DNA of 18,059 bases, taken from Zygnema cylindricum. Taxonomy: Eukaryota; Streptophyta; Zygnematophyceae; Zygnematales; Zygnemataceae. Location: NCBI GenBank assembly GCA_037447655.1, contig JBBHKE010002836.1:126001-144059 (forward strand), in the 5' to 3' direction. A program made the position numbers and the translations under genes. The notes under the pieces are model-generated. The model was given only the letters and a program-made list of their open reading frames with translations, was not told the DNA's origin and did not search any database. Position 1 is the first letter of the stretch, and each line of letters opens with the position of its first letter. Below, one piece after another: positions 1-8,717 of the stretch.

Positions 1-196
1 CGAATCGCTATTAGCGTTAATAACGCTAATTCGGCGCCCCTAATTTTTTACCCAAATTCTTAAATAGTGATTAATAAAACCCTAAAATCCAAATTAGAGT
101 GACTGGTTTCCTTGCAAATACCCAAATTCCCAATTAGCATTAATCACACTAATTGTTTATTAGCACTAAATATTTGTTAACGCTAATAGCGATTCG
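1..196. mobile_element. MITE-like foldback element with 20-bp terminal inverted repeats
   Basis: The first 20 bases, CGAATCGCTATTAGCGTTAA, recur as an exact reverse complement at 177-196. The interior (21-176) is AT-rich and carries further TTAGC/GCTAA and TTAAT words, and bases 12-30 form their own small palindrome. No coding capacity is present, which fits a miniature inverted-repeat element. The left edge coincides with the window start, so the inverted end may continue outside and no target duplication can be tested. The superfamily is not recognised. Confidence 0.7.
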
Positions 197-2357
197 CGGT
201 GTACAGTACATATCACGCCGATACTCATTATTTGGCGATACATCGTATCGCGTCGCTTCGAATCGTCATATCGTATCAAATAAACTGCAAAATATTGCAT
301 TGTCACATCCTATCAACGCCGAGCGGATACGCATCGAAAAACCGAATTTGCTCCACCAACGTGTCGACATGCGACGTTACAGTAACTCCAATTATTATTA
401 TTGCCATGTATCTCTTCAAAGGTCTCTCACACACATGGGAGCCCACTCGATTAATCCGTTTTTATGGTCTGCATTACTTACGAGAGACGTTTTTTAATCA
501 TTTCTGGTCGTATTAACTCCCCGCATTGCATGGTACCGGCTTTTTCTCTTAAGCTTTAAATCAAGAAAGCATCTATTTGAACTCGTACGCTAAATGAAAT
601 TGGTCTTGTTTCTCCTTTTCTAAAAGGTTTCCCCCCATAATAGAGAAGTTATTCGTGCAAAAATTATTCCAGTTACTGTCAGGTGTTCACACTAGCGCTC
701 CAAGGAATGTTTACAAAACGTTGACCAATATTTAGTCGGGATTTACTAAGGATGGGCGATACTTTCCCTATTGAACCAAAAATCGGGTAACATTCCATGG
801 ATATTGCTTTAATTTTCCCAAGTATTGCGCGATTGTGAACATCCCTATTAGCTATTGGAGTGTACAGATTTCGGTTGGAAATTGTCTTTACTGTGACTGA
901 TAATAATAGATTGGCATCGTGTTTCAGAGCTTCCTAGGCGAGCTACAATGAGGAAGGGGAACAAAAATGTTAGGTCCTCTTTCCAGAGGCTTAATTGCTG
1001 GTTGGTTTGGTGGTTTTATTAGTTTTCCGAAAATTGCTTAAATCATCATTTTTAGCTTTTAATCCTAGACTTCAACTCGTACTTTTGCAAGTCAATGGAA
1101 TATTGCAAAATTGCAATTGTCTGTGCTTGATCTAATGCAAAATTTTCCAATTTTGCCTTTAAATTCTATCCAAAAACTGGGATGGTTTACCATCGCAGGT
1201 TTTTAATGAAGCTGATTATTTTTTTTTGCCCTCCAATGACTTCATCATTCTACAATAAGAAAGACAGAGCTCTCTTTTTCAGCTTATAAAACACAAAAGA
1301 CCTCGAAGAGCCACCGAAGGAAATGATACATGAATCTGGACTGAGGTTTCGTAAAGTAGATGCATTACCATTTCACTTTAAGCAATAATAGCGTTTACAA
1401 AGTTAATTAGAGTTAATGTTAAAACGATTCCATTTGAAGACGCAAATTGGAAAGGTAAGAACCTTACTTTTGCATCACAGCTGTAACTCGTGTGCACGGA
1501 GAAAAGATGGTTCCAGTGGCAAAAAAAAAACATCAACGCTAATAGCGCAGATTACGAAGGAACAGAACAACCTTTCCCACCATTTGATGCCTACTGCCCT
1601 TCAAGAGCATTTGAGAAATTAATTCACCAGAGAGTTCATAACACAGCCATGAGTGACAAAAGACATAGTAAAGTTAAAACAGCTTAAACCAGCATTAATA
1701 AAAGTTTTTGGTCACAATAACACTCCACAAAGACCATCCTCCTAAAAGTTATCCTCCACAAGGATTCCTACGACAGAACTCTGCGACTGAATCTAGAATT
1801 CTAGACATAAAGAACAATACCTTGCGTCTTATCTCAAAACCTAACAAATTCATTCTGATAAAAGGGATCACCAGAAACTCAAATGTTACTGTGAAATCAC
1901 CTCTGGTCAGGTACAACTACTACTGGAAATATGGTAAACCTAGTTCCTTGGAGAGACAACTTTTACTACCATATATGGGGATACAATACCTGCCTGTACA
2001 TCAATTGGTGTAACCTCGGAAGTGCTTTAAAAAGAAGTGGTACTCTACCACCTGCTTTCGGCCCTTAAGTTAGCAGAACATTGTTGCAGAAACGTCCATA
2101 TGGAAGAACACAAAACATACTTGTAGTCGACAGATACCGTATAGTGTGACATGGAGTCGTCAAATAAGTCTTCAAACAAAAGATTCATCTGTCTGCATAT
2201 GGTTTCTATTTTCCATTAAAGGGCAATTGCACAGAAATCTGGAGGTCATCGTTATCTTGCCTCCAGGTTTTTACTACACCCAGCCTATATCCAGGCTAGG
2301 AGCAGTCAGCAAAACTCACTGGAGACTGATAAATTGACAATAGTGACAAGTCAGGAA
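197..2357. other. Gene-free stretch; includes the 3' flank and probable 3' UTR of the RhoGAP-like gene
   Basis: I find no convincing protein-coding exon on either strand. Open frames here are at most 114 codons, overlap one another, and show no recognisable domain. Minus-strand DNA immediately below 2358 should be the 3' UTR of the RhoGAP-like gene. No canonical AATAAA signal is seen on the minus strand in the first few hundred bases, so its end cannot be placed. A 13-base match to the inverted end of the 1-196 element (AACGCTAATAGCG) lies at 1535-1547, suggesting another relic. The segment 210-300 is rich in CGATA/TATCG words. Confidence 0.5.
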
Positions 2358-2497
2358 CTACTCTCGGGGAGGTTCAGCCTCTGGGAGGAAGATAGTCTCA
2401 GAGTTTTCTATCAGTGAACGGACAGCTTGGAGGATTGCCTTTTGAGCCTTTGAATCTTCTACTGAATCATCGACCGTCTTTCCTGGTCCTTCAATCA
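2358..2497 (-). CDS. RhoGAP-like gene, exon 9 (C-terminal helix)
   Basis: Begins after TTTTCTTTGCAG, a good polypyrimidine acceptor, and ends with GAG TAG at 2358-2360. It encodes IEGPGKTVDDSVEDSKAQKA, then ILQAVRSLIENSETIFLPEA and EPPRE. The helix with LIENSETIF corresponds to the last RhoGAP helix and to the LIEHHNAIF-like end of the Arabidopsis homologue. It fits exon 8 in phase 1. Confidence 0.78.
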
Positions 2498-5400
2498 CTG
2501 CAAAGAAAAAAATACAAAAGAGTTACAAACCCAGTGAGAACCGTCCAGGACTCATTCCACAGCAACGGGGAGGGAGGGAAGGGAATTGGACTACCCACTC
2601 ACGTAATTGGACTACCTTAATCTCAACGAACTACACCTGTATGGACACTACAACCTTCATCGTTATCAGAGTAAAAGACTTTTTTAATTAAAATCGTTAA
2701 CCTTCGTAACCTTCCTTAAGTTTTCTGATTAAATAAGAATCAATTTACCATTTGAATAATTATGGACTGACATGGTTTGCTGCTGTCCAACTCCTTGAAT
2801 TAGCACTATTTTGTATAACACTATTTTGTGATTCTGGTCCAAAAACCGCAGTATTAAACCAGTTTTTTATAAACTCTAACAACAACGAACGTGATAGCTG
2901 AGTGGACAAAAAAAGCGACTCTTCCATGAGATTTTTGGATATCCAGTACTAAGAAAATACTCGACAAAAGTAAAAATGGACTTGTAAACGACAATTTCAC
3001 AGGAACCGGTTTACAACCAAAAAACAAAGGCCAGTTGTCATCATTACGCATACTTGCCCAATTATGCAGCTTGACTTCTTGATAATAGTCTCCAACTCCA
3101 AATGACAAACCTTCATATTATGCTTTGAAACGATAATGAAAAAACGGAAATTGCATGTAGTTAAACCAAACTCTAATTCCACAGACATCTCACTCCCAGT
3201 CAGGCCGTACCAGCGGCTGCATCGCCATTGATTTGCACAGATGGCCCATTTTTCGCTTCAGGTGTTGCACTGGCACCTTTGTCTCCTTCACCTGTCCCTT
3301 TCAAAGAATCTTCTGTGGTTGCCTCTGATGCTTTTTCGTTGGAACTTTCCTCAGACACAACGGATTCATTAGCTGCAGTAGAAGAAGGTGCTGTGCCCTT
3401 TTTCCAGATTAAGACAGGAGCCCATTCATTTGCCAAATTCACGACATCCATCTGCACATGGTAAACAGATACAGTTAGTCAATTGGAATCAAACAAACTC
3501 ATCAATTGTACACAACGACAGAACCTGTCTCGACATTTGCTAACAACCTGGATTACGAGGATGATAGGTGTACTTGAAGTGTTTGAATTTACAGGTCTCC
3601 TGGTTGAAATCACAGGCAAATTTGAACCATTGTCCTACATACTGGAACAACAAACACACCACACGAGCAAACACATCAAATAGGAATGCACCCCGTCAGG
3701 AAGACAATGGTAGCAAAGCACTTCAAAAAGTGAAACATGCCGACTTATTGCACAAAAATATCATTAAAATTCCTGTTGATTATTCAATATATCAAATTTG
3801 ATAAAATATATTTAACAATCATACTCATGGATGAAAAGAAGTCGAGCAATTTGCAAATCAAGCGCACTAGTCAACACTCTAATTGCATCTTCAAGACCAG
3901 TCCAATACATCGAGACCAGTCCAAGAGCTTTCCTAGAGCTATCATATGACCATGAACCATTATTTGATTATGATGATCATATAAGCTTTGAATGTAAAAG
4001 CCCATGATATCAATATAGGTACATGAATCTCCTGAAAAGTTGACACAATTTCCTCTGGGGATTAGTGGCCTACCTTTGTGAGTTCCTCTTCCTTAGCAAT
4101 CTTGCTTAACAAGATCAACACTCGCTCGAGAGTTGCACGATTAGGAGGAGGAAGTGAGCTGATGAGCTCCTTTAAACGAGAAACATCGCTGCCCCCCACT
4201 GCAACAATCTCATCGTAGAGGCCAAAGGTCAAGACTGGCTCCGGTAAACACCGAAAGAACGCTAAGAGAAGTTGTGCGACGTCTCGTGGACTGTACCCAG
4301 CTGGTATATCGGTCAGGTCATCTGCAAATCCAGTTAAGCATCAAGGTAAGTGGATCATTGAGATAAGCCGAAACAGAAAATAGTACTATGAGTATTTTGC
4401 TCCCAGCAACCATCTTGCCCAATAAACAAGAAAAAATATGAGTAAAATGAAATCCCCAGACTCCAGACAGCAAACACGAAGTTGCAAAACAAACACAAAG
4501 TCAACTCGTAAGGATGAATTTCACATTTGTACAAATCATTTTACGCAGAGACCCGCCATTGTTCCATCACTTTGGTCACACAAGCAGCAGCTTGTACTGA
4601 TTTGCAGTTAAACAGGCCACACAGCCTTCACAAGTACATATGGAAACAATTAATACAGTCACCAACAAAAACGAAAGTACCACCCTGAAAATTGCATTTA
4701 ATTCTAGAGTTCATCCCACAGCTATTCCCCCAAGAACCATAATAAGCAACTATGGTTTGAAATGGAGATGCTTGTCACTTGACAGTTAAGAATTCGCCCT
4801 CAACACCAAGGAGTGATTCGAACAACAATATCAACAGTTGCAGCCGTTTAAAAAAAGAATGGATCCAGAACCTCACATGACTTGCTGTATTGAAGAGCAA
4901 TAAAAAAAGGATAATATTGTCTGCTAAATATTATAAATTTCAAAGGAATAACCTTGATGATCAACACAAAAAAAACAATTTCCAAAAATAGGCAAATTTC
5001 TACTTTTGCTTTCACTCATAAAAAAAATTGATGATGCGGTAGATATCGAAAGTTCCACCAAGTACCTCTCTCAAAAATTTTCATTAGTCGTGTTATCATT
5101 GCAGGATCCCCTTCGTCATAAAAAAGTTTATCGGTAACCATTCCTGCATAAATAAACCAATAGCCCCGTCAACAATGACGCAGAAGGAATAAAAGAAAAT
5201 TCTGAAATCAGTTGAAAATGATGTACTGTGTTCCTTTTAAGTGAATAATTATGTTGCATCAAGCACAGCCAATCTAGTGAAAACGCGCTAACTGGAAAGA
5301 AATGTGTCTTTCGCATTCAAAAGGAACACATTCATTATTCGTTTTCCTTAAGAATTGTGATTATGGCTTACCGTCTTTCTCGATAAAACTTATGCACGCC

Positions 5401-7439
5401 ACAACAATGTGAGGAACTGGCACAGGTGATGAATGGTATCCAACCACTCTTTCAAGAGCCACCCCGAAAACTGCAACCAGAACCAACCAGTATGAAAACT
5501 CGGCCCCTAAGACTGGCCAAGATTGACAGCAGTAGTATGCTTATCATCCAGCCATACTGCATTACCGATGGCAACAATGAAAATGATAAAAACAAAAACA
5601 AAATGAAACGATAATAAGGTGAAAAGCAAAACGCCATAGAAAAATAACAGCATGATCGATGAATCACAGTGGGGCAGCCAATACTTACCACCTCTTGGGT
5701 TTGCTTCCTGCAAGCCCAACACATGCAAAACATACTCTGGGATGAGCAACATTCTAATCACAACTAAAAGCAAATAGCTGTTGAAGCAATTTCAGTTCAC
5801 AACATAAACATCCCAAGTTGGAAAAGGCATGTGATGAAAAGGAGAACTTTTATTTCCAGTGACTGTAAAAAGACGCAATTAGTGATAACATGTTCACAAG
5901 CTTAGTAAGGATCCCTACCGGTGGTAAAATTTCCATTCTAACCAAAAAGCTCCTGCTTCGCTCCAAAGAATTTCTTGTTGCCTGTCATCAGTACCAAGTG
6001 AAGCACCTAATCAGCCCACACTGACAATCATCATAGGACTCTGTATGTGTTATACAAAAAGGTCAGTATCGAAGCAGCTATTTAAAAATGGCAGCTTATG
6101 TACCTCTGCAACTCGATGACTAATTGTCCCGAACGTCACTCGGTCACGAGTGTCAAGAATCCCCTTCTTTATCTTTGCACCAGTCTCAGCTGCAACTCTT
6201 GCTGCAATTTCCATCTTTGGCTGCACAGAAGTCTGCCAACCTTCCTTGGTTGACTGCAAAGTGGAGCTTACTCTCGGCTGCACATTTGTTTGCCATCCTT
6301 CTCTTGTGCTTTCCCATGTCGACTTAACACGATTACTGGTAACTTCAGCAGCACCAGCAACAGCAGTGCCTGCCTTTGCGGCCGCTTCTCGCAGCTTTGT
6401 CGCTGTAATGATCCAACAGTTTCACGCAAATGAGCAATCTGTTTATTATGAGTATCTGGCGAATAAGTCGGAGCAGCATGCTTAGAAGCCTTCAATAGGA
6501 TCCAAACACATTTGCCTTGGAACAAAAGCGCACTACAAAAGTAAAGCGGTTATAGAATTGGTTTACTTACAAGAGTTGCTGATGAGTGTATTTGCTTTCT
6601 CCCTCCAGGGAGGTGGCGGGCCTCCTTGAGGAAGTGCAGCACTTTCTTCGACAGGACCTAGAGGAGGTATTGCAGGAGTTGCCGGTGCTTCCTGAAGACA
6701 GCAATCTCTATTCCATTAATGCACCAAAAATTGTGTTTACCAAAACTACCAAAAGCTTTGAGGCGAAAACACGTCCTATCTAAAGCATAAAATGTATGAG
6801 AAACCAGAAGCAGCAAAAAAAGCAAGGTGGCAGTCCTTTTTCCCCTCAGGATCCCATCCAAAATACTGAAAACCTTCCATATGAAATAGAGGGTTGAAAA
6901 GGAAAGACATTTCACAGACTACAGAATTTGTGCATAAGAGTTAAGCAGGTCAAACTGCAGGCATAAATTCACACAAAAAAATTGCACAACCTTCCACCAA
7001 GCATCATGTTTATTATCATGTCTATACCAGTTTCCACGCCACATAAATAGAAATAACCACGGCTTGCTTTATGGTTCGAAAAAAAATCCAAAGTTGACAG
7101 AAAAAGAGATTTCACACAATCCTTACACTTCAGCTCCGAAATATCATTTTAAAAAGTAAGATTGTGACAGCAAGTAGACCGCCAAACAGCAATGCAATAT
7201 GCTCATCATGTATAATAGTATACAGATAATAGTACAGCATCACATTTTCAGCTTTAAAATATCTATGTCTAGCTCTTTGTGAAAACATGTCATTCTAAAC
7301 CTTCGACTCCTGCCAAAAATTACCTCACAGATCCATCCACACATTCCTACGCCATCATAGCTACGGTCACATTTCGAATATCAGGTTCACTTTCAGCTAA
7401 TCGAGAAGAAATATCTCTTACCGTCTGCGGCGATTCCAT
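2358..7439 (-). CDS. RhoGAP-like protein of the plant AT5G61530 type, nine exons, 420 aa predicted
   Basis: Role: a RhoGAP-fold protein expected to bind plant Rho-type (ROP) GTPases in the cytosol or at membranes. Exons, minus strand in reading order: 7439-7422, 6691-6571, 6402-6104, 5707-5689, 5470-5372, 5143-5066, 4321-4074, 3451-3211, 2497-2358. All use GT-AG introns and join in frame. Residues 1-45 are Ala/Pro-rich. Residues 40-146 start with WREKANTLISNSSTKLREA, match the family N-terminus, and contain a 19-residue tandem repeat. The RhoGAP fold begins at FGVALE (154) and continues through PVPHIVVACISFIEKDG, LLLAFFRCLPEPVL and NLANEWAPVLIW (299-310). A Ser/Glu/Gly-rich insert follows, then a final helix (LQAVRSLIENSETIF). 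The start is chosen for its strong context (GCCGCCATGG) and immediate in-frame donor. Arabidopsis homologues are about 376 aa. The arginine finger of GIFRxxG is Tyr194 and the usual catalytic-loop Lys is Leu231, so GAP activity is doubtful. Similarity is judged from memory of the family. Confidence 0.85.
3211..3451 (-). CDS. RhoGAP-like gene, exon 8 with several alternative donors
   Basis: Begins after CATGTGCAG with MDVVNLANEWAPVLIWKKG, the conserved M-x-x-x-N-L-A...A-P-x-L-x-W motif. A Ser/Thr/Glu/Gly-rich, probably disordered segment follows. The donor drawn is GCTG|GTACGG at 3211. Two others, ACAG|GTGAAG (exon end 3292) and AAAG|GTGCCA (exon end 3277), are also in phase 1, so all three join exon 9 in frame. 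If none is used the frame ends at a TGA at 3200-3202. The donor choice is therefore uncertain; the exon itself is not. Confidence 0.8.
4074..4321 (-). CDS. RhoGAP-like gene, exon 7 (RhoGAP core)
   Basis: 248 nt between TTTGCAG and AAAG|GTAGGC, phase 1 in and phase 0 out. It encodes IPAGYSPRDVAQLLLAFFRC, then LPEPVLTFGLYDEI, LKELISSLPPPNRATLERVL and the helix ending KIAKEEELTK. These are the signature RhoGAP elements: the (K)xxxR-x-LPEPL helix, and the LP..N...L..l..hL helix. Arg235 is kept, and Leu231 stands where typical GAPs have Lys. Confidence 0.95.
5066..5143 (-). CDS. RhoGAP-like gene, exon 6 (arginine-finger region, Arg absent)
   Basis: 78 nt between TATGCAG and GAGAG|GTACTT, phase 1 to phase 1. 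It encodes MVTDKLFYDEGDPAMITRLM and then KIFER. This is the position of the canonical GIFRxxG loop. Here the order is L-F-Y-D-E-G, so tyrosine replaces the catalytic arginine. My recollection of the Arabidopsis homologue also lacks Arg at this place. Confidence 0.88.
5372..5470 (-). CDS. RhoGAP-like gene, exon 5 (start of RhoGAP fold)
   Basis: 99 nt between GGTTGCAG and GACG|GTAAGC, phase 1 to phase 1. It encodes FGVALERVVGYHSSPVPVPH and then IVVACISFIEKD. This matches the opening of RhoGAP domains: FGvpLe, a loop, then P-x-I-V-x-x-C-x-x-y-I-E. Confidence 0.9.
5689..5707 (-). CDS. RhoGAP-like gene, exon 4, 19-nt microexon
   Basis: 19 nt between GGCTTGCAG and GTG|GTAAGT, encoding EANPRG plus the first base of a Val codon. 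It enters in phase 0 and leaves in phase 1, exactly what exons 3 and 5 require. The strong donor and the phase fit are the evidence; the peptide is too short for homology. Without it exons 3 and 5 are out of frame, so skipping would give a truncated protein. Confidence 0.65.
6104..6402 (-). CDS. RhoGAP-like gene, exon 3 (N-terminal repeat region)
   Basis: 299 nt between TTACAG and GAG|GTACAT, phase 1 in and phase 0 out. It completes STKLREAAAKAG and then encodes two successive 19-residue repeats of the type STxxSTxEGWQTxVQPxx. A segment KIKKGILDTRDRVTFGTISH follows, matching the family motif before the RhoGAP fold. The exon is Ala-, Thr- and Ser-rich and probably helical. Confidence 0.9.
6571..6691 (-). 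CDS. RhoGAP-like gene, exon 2
   Basis: Starts after GTCTTCAG and ends at CTCTT|GTAAGT. The 121 nt encode an Ala/Pro-rich stretch (EAPATPAIPPLGPVEE..., then GGPPPP) followed by WREKANTLISNS. The last part aligns with the conserved W-x-E-R-A segment at the start of plant homologues. The exon ends in phase 1. Confidence 0.85.
7422..7439 (-). CDS. RhoGAP-like gene, coding part of exon 1
   Basis: Encodes only MESPQT. The ATG sits in GCCGCCATGG, a near-ideal plant and eukaryotic initiation context. Six codons later the sequence is ACG|GTAAGA, a strong donor. Without splicing the frame runs about 25 codons more and stops, which supports the donor. The exon ends in phase 0 and the intron is 730 nt. 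The 5' UTR extends upstream from 7440; its start is not determined. Confidence 0.72.
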
Positions 7440-7509
7440 GGCGGCAAACTTCACAATTGCAGTAGGGGAAGCAAAATTGGATGTAAACTTTCGCGGCAGC
7501 GGAAGGGAT

Positions 7510-7518
7510 TCAAGTCAT
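7510..7518 (-). promoter_or_regulatory. Minimal upstream ORF (M-T-stop) in the presumed 5' leader
   Basis: Reading ATG ACT TGA on the minus strand, 70 nt upstream of the chosen start codon. It matters only if transcription begins above 7518, which I cannot see. Its context (CCGCATGA) is weaker than that of the main ATG, so leaky scanning would be expected. Confidence 0.35.
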
Positions 7519-7529
7519 GCGGCGAGGAT

Positions 7530-7606
7530 GTGACTTTTGTCACACCGGTATCGCGTGGCTAATTTTATTTTAGTTTTTAATGGCAAAGGTCAAGTGTTCT
7601 CACGTG
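7530..7606 (-). promoter_or_regulatory. Proximal promoter of the RhoGAP-like gene: palindrome, AT box and G-box
   Basis: About 90-170 bases upstream of the start codon lie three elements. There is a perfect inverted repeat GTGAC-N4-GTCAC (7530-7543), an AT-rich TAAAATAAAATTA-type box near 7560-7575, and CACGTG (7601-7606) followed by CGCGCG. CACGTG is the plant G-box bound by bHLH/bZIP factors, and CGCG cores are CAMTA-type sites. Position and composition fit a promoter; function is inferred. Confidence 0.4.
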
Positions 7607-8040
7607 ACGCGCGACTCAGCTGTTCGACGGATTAAATGGTAGTGTTTAAAGTGTGAACGTTTCTAATATTATGTAGATATTTTGAGTCGCGAACGCGATT
7701 TACATGTTCTCATGCGACGCGCGTGACGCTATTTGTGGTGAATGCTCTATATGAGAACGCTGTAAGTATGAACACTTTGTTTTTTTTTGTTTTTTTGTCC
7801 ATCTGACCTAATCAGCGAGGAGACTCCTAAAAAATAATTCTCTGCGCTTCGCGCGATTTTTTTGTCCTTATCAATAACTGGGAGGGATTTACATCGCCCG
7901 GGCAAAATCCTCCTCGAAGGTCTCCGCCGCCCGTCAAATAAGCCCTCCCCCCAATGTCGAAAACTACTACATTATATTTACGAAAAATGTACGGTTTTTT
8001 ACGGGAAATGTAGGGAATGTGACGAAAAAATACGTTGCAC
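7607..8040. other. Upstream intergenic DNA, no gene seen
   Basis: Contains a second copy of the G-box neighbourhood (TGTTCTCATGCGACGCGCG near 7705, compare TGTTCTCACGTGACGCGCG near 7595), a T-rich run near 7780-7798, and a CCCGGG-centred imperfect palindrome near 7885-7915. No recognisable coding sequence. Confidence 0.45.
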
Positions 8041-8563
8041 TTAGTAGTACTTTTTGGGCGGTTAACTAAACATAAATTTTACGCGAACGTACGGAATTGT
8101 ACCGATAAACTGTTTATCATGGAACGGTAAAAAGACGGCGGACACAAATTACAACGGAAGCAAAATAACATTATGCGCGCCGCCAGAATCGAACGGAAGA
8201 CATTCAATGAGAAAGTACGAGCGGACGGTGAGCTTGAGCGCCGGCATCTCGGAATGGCTTTTTTGTCGGCTTTTGCCAAAAAAGCCGACGGATTGACACG
8301 TGGCAGTTTTCCAGTGGATCCCAAAAAATATAGGGATAAAGCCACGGCGTCGAATGTGAAAGGTACATCGTTTTAACTGGAGCCGTACTAAAGCCGTACA
8401 CATCTTATGCCGCCTACTGTACTTTCGGCTTGTACAAATGATCTGATTGGTAGGTACCTCAGGGGTTGTGAGTAGGGCACGTCGGGGGGATAAGACGTAC
8501 AGTTGAGTGTACATGCCGTACAGTTGTCTGTGCGGCTCGTACAGTTATCGCCGATAGTTGTCG

Positions 8564-8620
8564 TTATCGGCATTATTGCCGATAAGTAGCCGATATAATC
8601 GGCTACTTATCGGCGATAAG
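8564..8620. repeat. Cluster of three overlapping perfect palindromes (TATCGGC/GCCGATA)
   Basis: TTATCGGC (8564-8571) pairs with GCCGATAA (8578-8585). GCCGATAAGTAGCCGAT (8578-8594) pairs perfectly with 8598-8614 across a 3-base centre. CTTATC (8606-8611) pairs with GATAAG (8615-8620). The arms share bases, so only alternative hairpins can form. Confidence 0.8.
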
Positions 8621-8717
8621 ACCGATAGCGATATATCGTACCAATCTATCGATTATTGGGTCCCCGGAAAAAGGCCCATGTCGGTTATCGACAAATCCTT
8701 ACCGATACATAACACTA
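8621..8717. mobile_element. Possible right end of a TATCG-type hAT-like element
   Basis: The sequence ends in CCGATACATAACACTA at 8702-8717. This resembles the right end CGATACCCAACACTA of the complete element at 13698-14304 and follows TATCG-rich DNA. A matching left end and an 8-bp duplication were not found, so the element is incomplete, older, or a chance match. Confidence 0.4.

Noticed and set aside
153-516. Two overlapping plus-strand ORFs of 105-114 codons
   Set aside because: One begins inside the 1-196 foldback element; no domain, no upstream context, and two frames equally open.
1792-1805. 14-base palindrome TCTAGAATTCTAGA resembling a heat-shock element
   Set aside because: A short palindrome in AT-rich DNA far from any promoter I can place; chance is likely.
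2854-3188. Minus-strand ORFs of 63-84 codons
   Set aside because: They lie wholly inside intron 8 of the RhoGAP-like gene and have no recognised motif; possible only in a retained-intron transcript.
7589-7781. Possible MITE between CAAGTGTTCTCACG and the inverse of CAAAGTGTTCATACT
   Set aside because: The inverted ends are imperfect and no target duplication flanks them; the area is better read as promoter.
7862-8573. Cluster of short ORFs on both strands
   Set aside because: Mutually overlapping, in repeat-like DNA, without recognisable protein motifs.
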